Part shown: piece after piece, positions 55,296 through 63,941 of the stretch
Position numbering within the stretch: position 1 is the first letter of the stretch
How the letters are laid out: each line of letters starts with the position of its first letter
DNA from: Vibrio fortis
GTDB lineage: Bacteria; Pseudomonadota; Gammaproteobacteria; Enterobacterales; Vibrionaceae
Reading direction: 5' to 3'
Assembly: GCF_000695685.1 (NCBI RefSeq)
Contig: NZ_JFFR01000028.1
Span: forward strand, 124,001 to 188,000
DNA: 64,000 nt
Notes under the pieces: generated by a model
Told to the model about the DNA's origin: nothing
Database searches by the model: none
What the model saw: the letters and a program-made list of their open reading frames with translations, nothing else
Position numbers and translations under genes: made by a program

Positions 55296-56075
55296 ATGGA
55301 CATTACCATTGAGATTCTAGCCATACTGTTTTTTGTGGCGACAGCTGCAGGCTTTATTGATGCGATGGCTGGTGGTGGTGGATTGTTAACACTCCCAGCG
55401 CTTTTGGCCGCAGGTGTTCCGCCGACTCAAGCATTGGCGACTAATAAACTGCAGAGCTCGTTCGGCAGTTTTTCCGCAAGTTGGTACTTTGTGCGCAATG
55501 GTATCGTGAGTATCAAAGAGATGCGTTTCGCTATCTTGTGTACTTTTATCGGCTCCGCGATTGGTGCCGAGTTAGTCCAATACATCGATGCGAGTTTGCT
55601 CACTAGCTTGATCCCACTGCTACTGATTGCGATCTCACTCTATTTCCTGTTAGCCCCACAAACTAAGACCAGCGAAGGGAAGCAACGTATCTCGGAGGCG
55701 ATGTTTGCGCTGTGTGTTGGTGGTGGTGTGGGCTTTTATGATGGCTTCTTTGGACCGGGCACCGGTTCTATCTTCACGGTCTGCTTTGTCGCAATTGGTC
55801 ACTTCTCTTTAGTTGATGCGACCGCGCGTACCAAGGTGTTGAACTTTACATCGAATATTGCCGCACTGATCTTCTTCATTATTGCTGGCCTACCAATTTG
55901 GGAGCTTGGTTTAGTGATGGCTGTTGGTGGCTTTATTGGTGCACAATTAGGTGCCAAGGTAGTGGTCACTAAAGGACAAAAGTGGATTCGTCCTTTGGTG
56001 ATTGTGATGTCAATGTTGATGGCTTCTAAACTGCTTTGGGAACAGCATCAACAATGGATTCTATCAGTGCTTTAA
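55296..56075 (+). CDS. TSUP family membrane permease (YfcA/TauE-like)
   Basis: A 259-residue inner-membrane protein of the TSUP (sulfite exporter TauE/SafE, DUF81) family with about eight hydrophobic helices. Family landmarks are DAMAGGGGLLTLPALLAAGVP near the start and the repeat GFYDGFFGPGTGS in the second half. The ATG at 55296 has AAGGAG 8 nt upstream. TSUP proteins move small organic or sulfur anions; the substrate here is unknown. It is a single gene whose last 50 bases overlap the convergent LysR gene. Confidence 0.88.
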   Translation: MDITIEILAILFFVATAAGFIDAMAGGGGLLTLPALLAAGVPPTQALATNKLQSSFGSFSASWYFVRNGIVSIKEMRFAILCTFIGSAIGAELVQYIDASLLTSLIPLLLIAISLYFLLAPQTKTSEGKQRISEAMFALCVGGGVGFYDGFFGPGTGSIFTVCFVAIGHFSLVDATARTKVLNFTSNIAALIFFIIAGLPIWELGLVMAVGGFIGAQLGAKVVVTKGQKWIRPLVIVMSMLMASKLLWEQHQQWILSVL

Positions 56076-56871
56076 CTCGCGGTGACTGATAGCTATTTGG
56101 TCGTACACAGATGTGAATCGGGCGAATCAAATTTATGAGCTCTTCAAAACTAAACAGATGCTGAGGGGCAATATTGAGGGTTTTGACGATTGATAGAGGA
56201 ATCAGTGCAGGGCCTGTTCCACCAAGCGCCAGCTGTGCGGCTGCGGTATAAGCATCCATCTCCATTAGCGGTTTAACACCAAACTTCTCAAGCACGGACA
56301 ATTGATAGCTATTGGCTGGATTGGTCATGTCATTAGTGATGACACGCTCTGGTAGACACTCTAAATGTGTTGAACTCACAATGTAGAATGGTTCGTCGAA
56401 TAGATGAAAGGTCATCAATCCGTGATGAGGGGGAAGTACCCCGGCACACAACCCCAGAGTCGCTTTCCCTGATTGCACTCGTTCTATGATCCGTGGTGTG
56501 TGGTTGGTGGTGATGGTGATGTATTTATCATGTTGGATAAAGTCGCCCATCATCTTACCTAAGTAGCCAGCAATCAGTGATTTAGAGCTATCTAAGGTGA
56601 TCAGTGTGGTGTCCTCTAGCTCTTGCTGTTCATAGATCAGTCCGCGTAACTCATTAAACGCAGGGCCGATACTCTCGATAAGAGCAACGCCATCTGGAGA
56701 GAGTTTAATCTGTCGTCCATTGGGTTCGATCAGCTTTTTACCTAACTTCTTTTCTAAATTAGCAATGCGTTTGCTGACTGCAGATTGACTGATGTACAAC
56801 AAGCTACCAGTGCGGCTCATGGTTTTTGCTTTGCTGAGTACCAGCAGTGTTTCAATACCTTCAAGTAGCAT
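56026..56871 (-). CDS. LysR-family transcriptional regulator
   Basis: A 281-residue LysR-type regulator. The N-terminal winged helix-turn-helix (SRTGSLLYISQSAVSKRIANLEKKLG, given here in parts: SRTGSLLYISQSAVSKRI then ANLEKKLG) is followed by an effector domain (about 85-280) with the periplasmic-binding-protein fold. The ATG at 56871 gives the usual spacing to the HTH; a TTG at 56907 with a weak GAGA site would add 12 residues. It is the third gene of a minus-strand run after the VOC and flavodoxin-like genes, not divergent from them. The effector is unknown. Confidence 0.85.
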   Translation of the reverse strand: MLLEGIETLLVLSKAKTMSRTGSLLYISQSAVSKRIANLEKKLGKKLIEPNGRQIKLSPDGVALIESIGPAFNELRGLIYEQQELEDTTLITLDSSKSLIAGYLGKMMGDFIQHDKYITITTNHTPRIIERVQSGKATLGLCAGVLPPHHGLMTFHLFDEPFYIVSSTHLECLPERVITNDMTNPANSYQLSVLEKFGVKPLMEMDAYTAAAQLALGGTGPALIPLSIVKTLNIAPQHLFSFEELINLIRPIHICVRPNSYQSPRVKALIESIVDAVPKAV

Positions 56872-56931
56872 AGAGTTATTGATGAAAGTTGGGAATAATA
56901 ACCCCAACTTATCTCAATCAGACCTTGGGCT

Positions 56932-57504
56932 CTACTTTTTACTTGTCAGTTCTTGAACTAGGGTTGCGATTCTGGTGCCGTAATAGCGAGCAGTGAGTAG
57001 GTCATTGCCATTAACGCTCTCCTCCCCATCATCGATACTCGACACCAAGCCGATGTTAGATCCTGTACGATTGAGGCCTAAATCATCGGTATGCTTAGAG
57101 GCATCGAGTCCAATCCATAACATTCCATGCTGACAAGCCAGTGTGAAGAAACTCAATAGTGTTTGCTGTTGCTCTCCATTGAGACTGCCGCCCGTGGTAA
57201 AGCCTGCGGCGAATTTATTACGCCAAGCTTTAGCGCAGTAAGGCTCACTGCTGGCGTCCATAAATGCCTTAAATTGCGCCGCTGGGCTACCCATGTAAGT
57301 TGGGGAGCCAAACACAATCGCATCGCACTCTCCAAGTCGCTTGAGCTTTTGTTCGTTGATGTAGCGACCCTCTACAATTTCACTGGGTAACACCTCAATC
57401 ATGGTGACGGATTGAGATTGAGTCTCGACACCTTCGGCGAGGGCATGGGCGACAGCTTTCGTTGCACCACACTTAGAGAAGAAAACAATACCGATCTGAC
57501 TCAT
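56932..57504 (-). CDS. Flavodoxin-fold NAD(P)H:quinone/FMN reductase-like protein
   Basis: A 190-residue flavodoxin-fold protein. The FMN phosphate loop is FFSKCGATKAVAHA; the second FMN loop is VFGSPTYMGSPAAQFKAFMD, and a third reads AAGFTTGGSLNGEQQQTL, a layout like WrbA-type NAD(P)H:quinone oxidoreductases. Quinone or FMN reduction is an inference from the fold. It starts 3 nt after the VOC gene and lies 60 nt before the LysR gene, so the three probably form one operon. Confidence 0.82.
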   Translation of the reverse strand: MSQIGIVFFSKCGATKAVAHALAEGVETQSQSVTMIEVLPSEIVEGRYINEQKLKRLGECDAIVFGSPTYMGSPAAQFKAFMDASSEPYCAKAWRNKFAAGFTTGGSLNGEQQQTLLSFFTLACQHGMLWIGLDASKHTDDLGLNRTGSNIGLVSSIDDGEESVNGNDLLTARYYGTRIATLVQELTSKK

Positions 57505-57507
57505 TGG

Positions 57508-57921
57508 TTAATCCTCGTAGCGATTTTTGTTTTCAGCATCCTGAGTAAGGTACTCAATGAATTCCCACTCAACACCGCTTGCATCGTAAAAATAGACGCG
57601 CTTGCGAAACGGGTTGTCCTCTCCGATATCATTCTGTTCATAACCAGCAGCTAATAAGCGCTTCTGAACACGATCAACGTCATCAACAACGATACCAATG
57701 TGATTGATGCCTACGTCTAGATAAGGGGAGCGATCGGTTTGCTCTCTTGCAACGACCTCTTGAAGTGCAATGTAGCTGTCGTCAGTACCGATATGGCACC
57801 AGCGATAATTTGTTTGTCCACGGTGGCGCTCTTTAAATTCAGGGATCGCGGTTTGGATAAATTGGACGGCGTCATCAATGTTACTGACGGTGATATTTGC
57901 GTGTTCAACATAAGCCTGCAT
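57508..57921 (-). CDS. VOC (glyoxalase/dioxygenase superfamily) protein
   Basis: A 137-residue vicinal-oxygen-chelate protein with two beta-alpha-beta-beta-beta modules. Candidate metal ligands are His8 (VEHANI), His74 (INHIGIVV) and the glutamate in VEWEFIEYL. Glyoxalases, fosfomycin-resistance proteins and ring-cleaving dioxygenases share this fold, so the reaction cannot be assigned. GGAGG precedes the ATG. It is the first gene of the operon behind the 42-bp palindrome. Confidence 0.85.
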   Translation of the reverse strand: MQAYVEHANITVSNIDDAVQFIQTAIPEFKERHRGQTNYRWCHIGTDDSYIALQEVVAREQTDRSPYLDVGINHIGIVVDDVDRVQKRLLAAGYEQNDIGEDNPFRKRVYFYDASGVEWEFIEYLTQDAENKNRYED

Positions 57922-57942
57922 GGGAACCTCCAGTGTTCTCTA

Positions 57943-57984
57943 ATTAGTAAACAAATAATTTTATAAAGTTATTTGTTTACTAAT
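57943..57984. promoter_or_regulatory. 42-bp nearly perfect palindrome upstream of the VOC operon
   Basis: ATTAGTAAACAAATAA (57943-57958) and TTATTTGTTTACTAAT (57969-57984) are exact reverse complements. The 10-bp centre contains the palindrome TTTATAAA flanked by a T and a G, so only one base pair of the whole 42 bp breaks the symmetry. On the minus strand, TTTACT and TATATT, 16 bp apart, lie directly before it, so a bound repressor would block the operon's promoter. Confidence 0.75.
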
Positions 57985-58082
57985 ATAGTTCAAAAAATGA
58001 CTAAGTAAATAAAAAACTTTATTTAATCTGCTTTTGTTTTACTAAGAGCAAGTTTGAGTGACGGAAGAGGACCGACAGGCAC

Positions 58083-58106
58083 AAAAAAAGGCTCCGGAGA
58101 GCCTTT
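58083..58106 (-). terminator. Terminator of the mtnN-cbiB-btuF-TRIC operon
   Basis: On the minus strand, AAAGGCTC pairs with GAGCCTTT around TCCG and is followed by a T run, 32 nt after the TRIC-family gene. Confidence 0.88.
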
Positions 58107-58137
58107 GATTTTTTATGGGGTTCAAGCGCTTAGAGCA

Positions 58138-58758
58138 CTATTTGTTGAGAGCAAATGTCGGCAGAGATAGGTGCCAACGAATTGCTCCTAGACGAATCAA
58201 TAGGGTAGAGAAGACACCGGCTAGGAAAGCTGTCTCGGAGTCTTGTCCCATGCTAAGAGCCGTTGTGTGGAATACGCCACCGATGATACATGCTGTGGCG
58301 TACACTTCGCTTCGTAGGATCATTGGTACTTCTCGAGCCAGTACATCGCGGATAATACCGCCGCCACAGCCAGTAATCACACCCATGATGATCGCAACCA
58401 GTGCTGAGTCTTGATAGCTCAACGACTTATCTACACCAATACCAACAAACACAGCTAAACCGATAGCATCACACACAGGCAGAATCCACCATGGGAGACG
58501 TTTCGGACGTCTTACGATGATCATTGTCAGCAGACAGGTAATAAGGATAACCCACAGATACGTGGTATCGGTGATCCAGAATACGGGAGTCGCACCCAAC
58601 GCCATGTCGCGAATAGTACCACCACCAATAGCAGTCACACTGCCTAGAACGGCGACACCAAATGGGTCCATTTTCAAGCGGCCAGCGACAAATACGCCAG
58701 AGATGGCAAAAATAGCCGTACCGAATAAGTCGATAAAGTAAAGCAGCATGGAGTCCAT
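58138..58758 (-). CDS. TRIC-type membrane protein (UPF0126, YicG/YadS family)
   Basis: A 206-residue inner-membrane protein with seven predicted helices and two copies of the TRIC repeat; the Gly-rich signatures AIGGGTIRDMALG and TGCGGGIIRDVLA mark each half. Bacterial TRIC proteins are trimeric cation channels; some homologues are linked to glycine. It lies 74 nt downstream of btuF on the same strand and precedes a terminator, so it is probably the last gene of that operon. A Met at 58749 is an alternative start. Confidence 0.88.
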   Translation of the reverse strand: MDSMLLYFIDLFGTAIFAISGVFVAGRLKMDPFGVAVLGSVTAIGGGTIRDMALGATPVFWITDTTYLWVILITCLLTMIIVRRPKRLPWWILPVCDAIGLAVFVGIGVDKSLSYQDSALVAIIMGVITGCGGGIIRDVLAREVPMILRSEVYATACIIGGVFHTTALSMGQDSETAFLAGVFSTLLIRLGAIRWHLSLPTFALNK

Positions 58759-58832
58759 GATACTGATGCTCTTAAAGTTTAAATTGTAGGGACAGGTATA
58801 CGGCGAATTGTACGAAAAATCGCATCAAATAG

Positions 58833-59681
58833 TTAGCGATTTTGACGTGCTTTATCAAAGTAATCGCACACCTGTTGGATAGCTTGTAGTGTTCGTGTTG
58901 TAGGGCGGTTTATCCAGTCGGAATTGAGTGACCAAATCTGCTCTTTTTCAACTGCTGGGATCTCATCACCCCAATCGCTCCACATAGTGCCGTTCTCAAT
59001 GGCATGGCGAGAGGTGAAGATAACCTCAGGCTTTTTCAGTACAACTTGTTCAATGCTCACTTGTGGGTAAGAGGTCGCAGCATCTTCGAAAATGTTTTGG
59101 CCGCCACAGAAATCAAAGACTTCACTCGGCCAGTGACCTTGTGCGACAGTGATGATCGGTTTCTCACTCAACTGGTAGAAGTATTGAACTGGCTCGGCGT
59201 CTTGATACTTAGCCCTGAGCTGCTCAAGCTGTTCTCGATAAGCTTTGGCGTTGCTGAGTCCAACGCTAGGGTTGCTAGAATATTGGCTGAGGTGCTCAAT
59301 ATTACTGGCGATACTGTCTAGGCTCTTGGTTTGTGAGTAGTAGATCTCTAAGCCAAATTGTTTGAGCTTCGCAAGCTCTCTCGGCGGGTTGCCTGCGGGC
59401 CAAGCTAGAATCAGATCGGGTTGAAGCGCGATGATCTTTTCGACCTTTATCCCTTGATAGTTGGCAACCTTAGGCAGCTTATCAGCTTCGGGCGGGTAGT
59501 CGCTTCTTTCGCTCACTGCAATCAAGTTGTCACCAAGTCCTGCACTGTAAGCCAACTCTGTGGCGTGCGGGGCAAGACTAACGACACGCTTTGCTTCGCT
59601 ATGAGTTTCTGCCTGTGCATTGGATTGCCATAAACAGAGTGAAAGTGCAGAGATAGCTGCACAAGAGAAAGAAAACTTCAC
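58833..59681 (-). CDS. btuF: Vitamin B12 ABC transporter substrate-binding protein
   Basis: BtuF captures cobalamin or cobinamide in the periplasm for BtuCD. It is 282 residues (E. coli 266). A signal peptide ending SNAQA (about residue 24) is followed by the class III binding-protein fold: RVVSLAPHATELAYSAGLG, ALQPDLILAW, and VLKKPEVIF in the second lobe. The start is GTG at 59681, one base after the cbiB stop. btuC and btuD are not in this window. Confidence 0.9.
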   Translation of the reverse strand: MKFSFSCAAISALSLCLWQSNAQAETHSEAKRVVSLAPHATELAYSAGLGDNLIAVSERSDYPPEADKLPKVANYQGIKVEKIIALQPDLILAWPAGNPPRELAKLKQFGLEIYYSQTKSLDSIASNIEHLSQYSSNPSVGLSNAKAYREQLEQLRAKYQDAEPVQYFYQLSEKPIITVAQGHWPSEVFDFCGGQNIFEDAATSYPQVSIEQVVLKKPEVIFTSRHAIENGTMWSDWGDEIPAVEKEQIWSLNSDWINRPTTRTLQAIQQVCDYFDKARQNR

Positions 59682-59682
59682 A

Positions 59683-60636
59683 TTAAATCCCTTGGTGAAT
59701 AATCAGTAATAGAGCACTTTGAATCAGTAGCCACGCCAATATCCGCCAAGCGAGCATTTTTTGCAGTTGGGCTAAGTGCAGCGCTGATGGTGCAATTCGA
59801 CCACCCAATTTGGCTCTTACCGCTTTGACGTTGTCATAGATTGCTGGGCCACCCAGGGACAGTTCGAGTTTATTACCCGCTGAAGTGATGAGCCAAGCAG
59901 GGCCTGGCAGTGGCCAAGAACGACTCTGAGTCAGCATCATCGAGAAGGTATTACTTGCGTTGTGTCCTGCTACAATCATCAAGGCAAACAGGCGTAAGGG
60001 AATAAACTCTAGAACCGCGACCACTTTCACTACGCTTGAACCAAATGGAGCAAAGCGTTGTCGGCTTGGTGACCAAGCGCGCGCCAACTCAGCGGTCAAA
60101 CGGTACATGAGCGCCGCAATACCGCCACCAATGGCGTACCAAAAAAGCACGCAGATAACGTTGCGACCGTAACCCATAATCAGAGTTTCGGCAGAGGCTT
60201 TTCCAAGTCCCAATGTAGACAGAGTATCAGTTTGTCGATTAACCACAGGCGCGAGCAGTTTGCGTGCTTGCGGCTTATTATCCTGACTGAGTGCGCGAAT
60301 CAGTTGGCTTGCAAGCTTCTCATTGTTGCGCCAATCGATGGCAAGCAACAGAAGGGCAAGTTCAAATAGTTGCGGCTGCCACATCAGAGGCTTGAGGGCG
60401 ATAAGCAGAATGAGAGCAGGAAAACACATCAACAACCAAGCCAAGGTTCCAGAGATTAAGCTCTGTGAGTAGTTGCGATTGTTGTTTACCTTGTCAGCGA
60501 GCAGTTCAGCGAACTTGTGCCAGAGAGTGACTGGGTGAGCGGCGTGAGGAATCGGTAAGATTAAATGAAAGAGCAGTGCCCCCCACATAACGAGGAGCAC
60601 GCCATTCGCAAATACCTGATCAAACAGTGTTTGCAT
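59683..60636 (-). CDS. cbiB: Adenosylcobinamide-phosphate synthase family protein (CbiB/CobD)
   Basis: A 317-residue membrane protein of the CbiB/CobD family, which attaches aminopropanol phosphate to adenosylcobyric acid. Several hydrophobic helices are seen, with the family-like motifs ETLIMGYGRNVICVLFWY, GPAWLITSAGNKLELSLGGP and WSPSRQRF. It is divergent from enterobacterial CbiB, so the reaction is less sure than the family. It lies between mtnN and btuF and fits a cobinamide-salvage role, because no corrin-ring synthesis genes are in view. Confidence 0.82.
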   Translation of the reverse strand: MQTLFDQVFANGVLLVMWGALLFHLILPIPHAAHPVTLWHKFAELLADKVNNNRNYSQSLISGTLAWLLMCFPALILLIALKPLMWQPQLFELALLLLAIDWRNNEKLASQLIRALSQDNKPQARKLLAPVVNRQTDTLSTLGLGKASAETLIMGYGRNVICVLFWYAIGGGIAALMYRLTAELARAWSPSRQRFAPFGSSVVKVVAVLEFIPLRLFALMIVAGHNASNTFSMMLTQSRSWPLPGPAWLITSAGNKLELSLGGPAIYDNVKAVRAKLGGRIAPSALHLAQLQKMLAWRILAWLLIQSALLLIIHQGI

Positions 60637-60646
60637 CTTGAGTGAC

Positions 60647-61342
60647 TTATTTAAGTAGGTCTACCATCTTAATCACCATCTCAGAAGAGCTCTTCGCTGC
60701 TAGCGGTAGGAACTCTTCAAAGCTCATTGGTGACTCTTTGTCTGCTACGTCAGAGATTGCGCGAACGACAACAAACGGTACTTCGAATTGGTGACAAGCT
60801 TGTGCGATTGCAGATGCTTCCATCTCAACCGCTACTACAGATGGGAAGTGCTTGCGGATGAACTCTTGACGCTCAGCCGTGCAAACGAAAGCATCGCCAG
60901 TACAGATTAGACCGCGCACTGCGTGTGTGTCTTCCATTTGTGCTAGTGCTTTCTCAGCAACATCCATTAGCTTCGCATCTGCTTGGAATGCCGCTGGTTG
61001 ACCTGCCATTTGGCCGATCTCGTAACCAAATGCTGTCACGTCTGCATCGTGGTGACGAACTTCAGTAGAGATAACCACATCGCCCAGGTTAAGTGTTGAA
61101 TCAAAACCGCCTGCAGAGCCAGTGTTTAAAACCACGTCTGGTTGATATTCGCTTAGTAGGATAGAAGTACCTACTGCAGCCGCTACCTTACCAATGCCAG
61201 ATTGCAGTAACACAACATCAACACCATTTAACTGACCTGAGAAAAAGGTACAGCCGCCTTTTTTCACTTCTGTCATCTCTGTGATTGCTGATTTTAGGAT
61301 CGCAACTTCTTGCTCCATTGCGCCAATGATGCCGATTTTCAT
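60647..61342 (-). CDS. mtnN: 5'-methylthioadenosine/S-adenosylhomocysteine nucleosidase
   Basis: MtnN (Pfs) cleaves methylthioadenosine, S-adenosylhomocysteine and 5'-deoxyadenosine; its product S-ribosylhomocysteine feeds LuxS and autoinducer-2 in vibrios. It is 231 residues (E. coli 232) from the ATG at 61342 (MKIGIIGAMEQE). Active-site motifs are NTGSAGGFD, VVAVEMEASAIAQ and VVRAISDVADK. It heads the run mtnN-cbiB-btuF; the cbiB start is 10 nt after its stop. Confidence 0.96.
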   Translation of the reverse strand: MKIGIIGAMEQEVAILKSAITEMTEVKKGGCTFFSGQLNGVDVVLLQSGIGKVAAAVGTSILLSEYQPDVVLNTGSAGGFDSTLNLGDVVISTEVRHHDADVTAFGYEIGQMAGQPAAFQADAKLMDVAEKALAQMEDTHAVRGLICTGDAFVCTAERQEFIRKHFPSVVAVEMEASAIAQACHQFEVPFVVVRAISDVADKESPMSFEEFLPLAAKSSSEMVIKMVDLLK

Positions 61343-61393
61343 GTGTAGTCTCTTAATAAGGTTGTTTTTACAATAGGGTGAAATTGTAGCATG

Positions 61394-61434
61394 GAAGAGA
61401 AGCATCAAGCGACAGCACTTGTGCACTTCTCTTC
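61394..61434. other. Hairpin between the DUF1499 gene and mtnN
   Basis: GAAGAGAAG (61394-61402) pairs perfectly with CTTCTCTTC (61426-61434), with an inner CAAG/CTTG. On the minus strand it falls 23 nt after the DUF1499 stop. No T run follows, so it is either a weak terminator or part of the mtnN leader. Confidence 0.4.
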
Positions 61435-61456
61435 GGTATCACAACTGCGGGTATGA

Positions 61457-61885
61457 TTACTCAATAAGCCCAGCTTTTGTCAGCTCTGCTCGTAAGGTAT
61501 CCACGCGTTTGCGGTTCACGCCAAAGTCCGAATGACCAGTACGAGACTCTGAACGAACCAAAAGGTTATTGCCTTCAACTTTGAGTTCTAAGTCATCGAC
61601 AAAACGCATGATCTTGCTGGTAAATTCAACACGTAAGTAATCGTCATTCTTTACGGCTGTTTTGGTTCTAGGCTGCTGCAAGATGACCGCTTCAATCTGA
61701 GACAGGCTGACGCCATCAGCGAGAGTAAATGGAGCAATGTTGTGTTGTTCACGAGTGTCTTGAGTTGAGACACAGTTAGGCTTGTCGCCACATGGTTTTT
61801 TGGTTCTGTCTTCCATTGTTTGATTTCCTTGGCTACAGCCTGCGAGGCCGATAAGAAGGGTGGAGAGCAAGACGACTTTTTTCAT
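61457..61885 (-). CDS. DUF1499 lipoprotein
   Basis: A 142-residue lipoprotein: short signal with lipobox LAGC (Cys17), a Cys-containing KKPCGDKPNCVST segment at the domain start, and the DUF1499 signature RSESRTGHSDFGVNRKRVDTL near the end. The function of DUF1499 proteins is not established. It lies between mtnN and the cysJ-like gene on the same strand, with a terminator on its upstream side. Confidence 0.85.
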   Translation of the reverse strand: MKKVVLLSTLLIGLAGCSQGNQTMEDRTKKPCGDKPNCVSTQDTREQHNIAPFTLADGVSLSQIEAVILQQPRTKTAVKNDDYLRVEFTSKIMRFVDDLELKVEGNNLLVRSESRTGHSDFGVNRKRVDTLRAELTKAGLIE

Positions 61886-61967
61886 TGTTTTTTCCTTTGT
61901 CTTTAATGGGAGTATACGGCTTACCCATTGATGATCGTCATAATACTAAGGGTTAATTATATGACTT

Positions 61968-62001
61968 AAAAAGGAAAAAGGATCCCTAATGAGATCCTTT
62001 T
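61968..62001 (-). terminator. Terminator after the cysJ-like gene
   Basis: On the minus strand, AAAAGGATC pairs with GATCCTTTT around TCATTAGG, followed by T-rich sequence. The loop is 8 nt. Confidence 0.8.
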
Positions 62002-62046
62002 ATTTTTAATGTGTTAGCTAGAACTTAAAGACCTATGGCAAAAGAG

Positions 62047-63804
62047 CTAGTAGACATCACGTACGTAGCGTTTCTGTTTTTTGAGCTGATTGACGTACGC
62101 TTTAGCACCATCGTCATCGAGACCACCATGCTCAGCAACAATCTCATGCAGTGCTTTATCGACGTCTTTCGCCATGTAGTAGGCGTCGCCACAGACAAAG
62201 AAGTACCCGCCACGCTCTAGCCAAGCAAATAGCTCAGCGCCGCTGTCGCGCATCTTATCTTGTACATACACCTTCTGTTCTTGGTCACGTGAGAACGCGA
62301 GATCAAGTCGAGTCAGTACCTCTTTTTGCTGTAAAGCTTCGATCTCTTCTTGGTAGATATAATCGGTAGCGCTATTGCGGTCACCAAAGATCAACCAGTT
62401 GTCACCAGGAGACGCTTGCACCTCACGCTCTTCAAGGAAGGCGCGGAATGGCGCGATACCTGTCCCTGGACCTACCATGATCATTGGCGCTTTATCATCT
62501 TCAGGAACTGCAAAGTTTTTGTTGGGTGCAAAGTAGCAAGGGACTTTCTTACCCTCTTCAACGAGGTCTGCAAGCCATGTAGAACAAGTACCGTTGTAGT
62601 CTCTTTCACCATTGTTGTAACGCACGCTGCCAATGGTGAGGTGAACTTCATCGTTATGTTTGTTTAAGCTTGATGAGATCGAGTAAGCGCGTGGTGCAAT
62701 TGGTCTTAGCAAAGATAAAATTTCAGCCAGTGACAACGACACTGTTGGGTAAGCTTTTACAAGATCGAGGATATCTTTACCCCATAGGAAGTCGTTCAGT
62801 GCACTGGTATCGTCACTGCCTAGCATCTGGATCACTCGGTGATCGCTGGCTGCTTCTGCAAGAGCTTTGACTAGCTCTTTTGATGGCGTTCGGATATCTA
62901 GGTAACTGGTGAACAGCTCACGCAAGCTGTGGTTTTCGCCATTCCATGATGGCTTCTCATCACCGCTGAACTGGAAGTGATCGAGTAGCGCGCTCACTAG
63001 CTCAGGTTGGTTCTCTGGGATCACATTAAGAGCATCACCCGGTTTGTAGAACTCGCCCGAGCCTTCTAGTGAAAGCTCATAGTGTACGATCTCTTTGCTT
63101 GAGCCTTGTTTGGTCAGTACACGCTTATGTTTAAGTGTTGCTTGCAGAGGGTTCTTACGACCGTACTTGGATTTTTGCTTTGCTGCCGGTGATGAGCCAG
63201 ATACCGCTTCGCTATCTGCACCCTGTGCTGCGATAGCTGGTAGGGTAGCGATCATCCACTCTTCTGCAGGTTGTTCAAAGTCGATGTCACAGTCGACACG
63301 GTCAGTCACGCGAGTTGCCCCAAGCTCAACCAATCGCTCATCCCACTCTTTACCTGCCAAACAGAAATCGTCATAGCTGGTGTCACCCAGAGCCAGAACC
63401 GAGAAGTAGGTGTTGCTAAGTTGAGGTGCATTGTCACTGCTCATGGTTTCCCACAGTGTCTCTGCATTATCTGGGTGTTCACCCTCACCGTAGGTACTGG
63501 TGACAATCAGAATACGCGATGACTTAACAAAGACTTGCGCGTCAACGTCATCCATATCTTGAACGGTGGCAGTTAAGCCGTACTCTTTGGCCTTCTCTGC
63601 AGTGTCATAGGCAACGCTCTCTGCGTTACCAGTTTGTGAACCATAGAGGATGGTTAGCCCTTTTACTTGAGGCTTAGACTCCGCATGTACAACGGACTCT
63701 TCCTTAACCAAAAGGCGTGAATGAAGGCCTGAAAAGAAGCCCGCCAACCAAGTTTTTTGGTCTTCATTAAATGGTATATCTTGTGGCAAATGAGGTACTT
63801 TCAT
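62047..63804 (-). CDS. CysJ-like sulfite reductase flavoprotein (FMN/FAD/NADPH)
   Basis: A 585-residue diflavin reductase of the CysJ type (E. coli CysJ 599). After an N-terminal leader (residues 1-48) comes the FMN domain (LYGSQTGNAESVAYDTAEKA, VTSTYGEGEHPDNA), then the FAD domain (RAYSISSS), the NADPH site GPGTGIAPFRAFLEER and the C-terminal RYVRDVY, which ends like E. coli CysJ. AGGAAG precedes the ATG at 63804. CysJ normally pairs with the hemoprotein CysI, which does not follow here, so its partner may be elsewhere. I therefore give no symbol. Confidence 0.88.
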   Translation of the reverse strand: MKVPHLPQDIPFNEDQKTWLAGFFSGLHSRLLVKEESVVHAESKPQVKGLTILYGSQTGNAESVAYDTAEKAKEYGLTATVQDMDDVDAQVFVKSSRILIVTSTYGEGEHPDNAETLWETMSSDNAPQLSNTYFSVLALGDTSYDDFCLAGKEWDERLVELGATRVTDRVDCDIDFEQPAEEWMIATLPAIAAQGADSEAVSGSSPAAKQKSKYGRKNPLQATLKHKRVLTKQGSSKEIVHYELSLEGSGEFYKPGDALNVIPENQPELVSALLDHFQFSGDEKPSWNGENHSLRELFTSYLDIRTPSKELVKALAEAASDHRVIQMLGSDDTSALNDFLWGKDILDLVKAYPTVSLSLAEILSLLRPIAPRAYSISSSLNKHNDEVHLTIGSVRYNNGERDYNGTCSTWLADLVEEGKKVPCYFAPNKNFAVPEDDKAPMIMVGPGTGIAPFRAFLEEREVQASPGDNWLIFGDRNSATDYIYQEEIEALQQKEVLTRLDLAFSRDQEQKVYVQDKMRDSGAELFAWLERGGYFFVCGDAYYMAKDVDKALHEIVAEHGGLDDDGAKAYVNQLKKQKRYVRDVY

Positions 63805-63941
63805 TTTTCTTCCTATTTAATACTTTGCCTGTCCTTAGGCGATAATACTCGTCATATTTGAATCTACAGCGTTGTTAACTACTCATGTTCACCCTAATCA
63901 CATAACAAAACTATGCTCATAGGGCTGAACGTGCTTGTTGC

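Noticed and set aside
58083..58106. Hairpin considered as a terminator for a plus-strand gene
   Set aside because: No plus-strand gene precedes it; the longer T run on the minus strand and its position just after the TRIC gene fit a minus-strand terminator.
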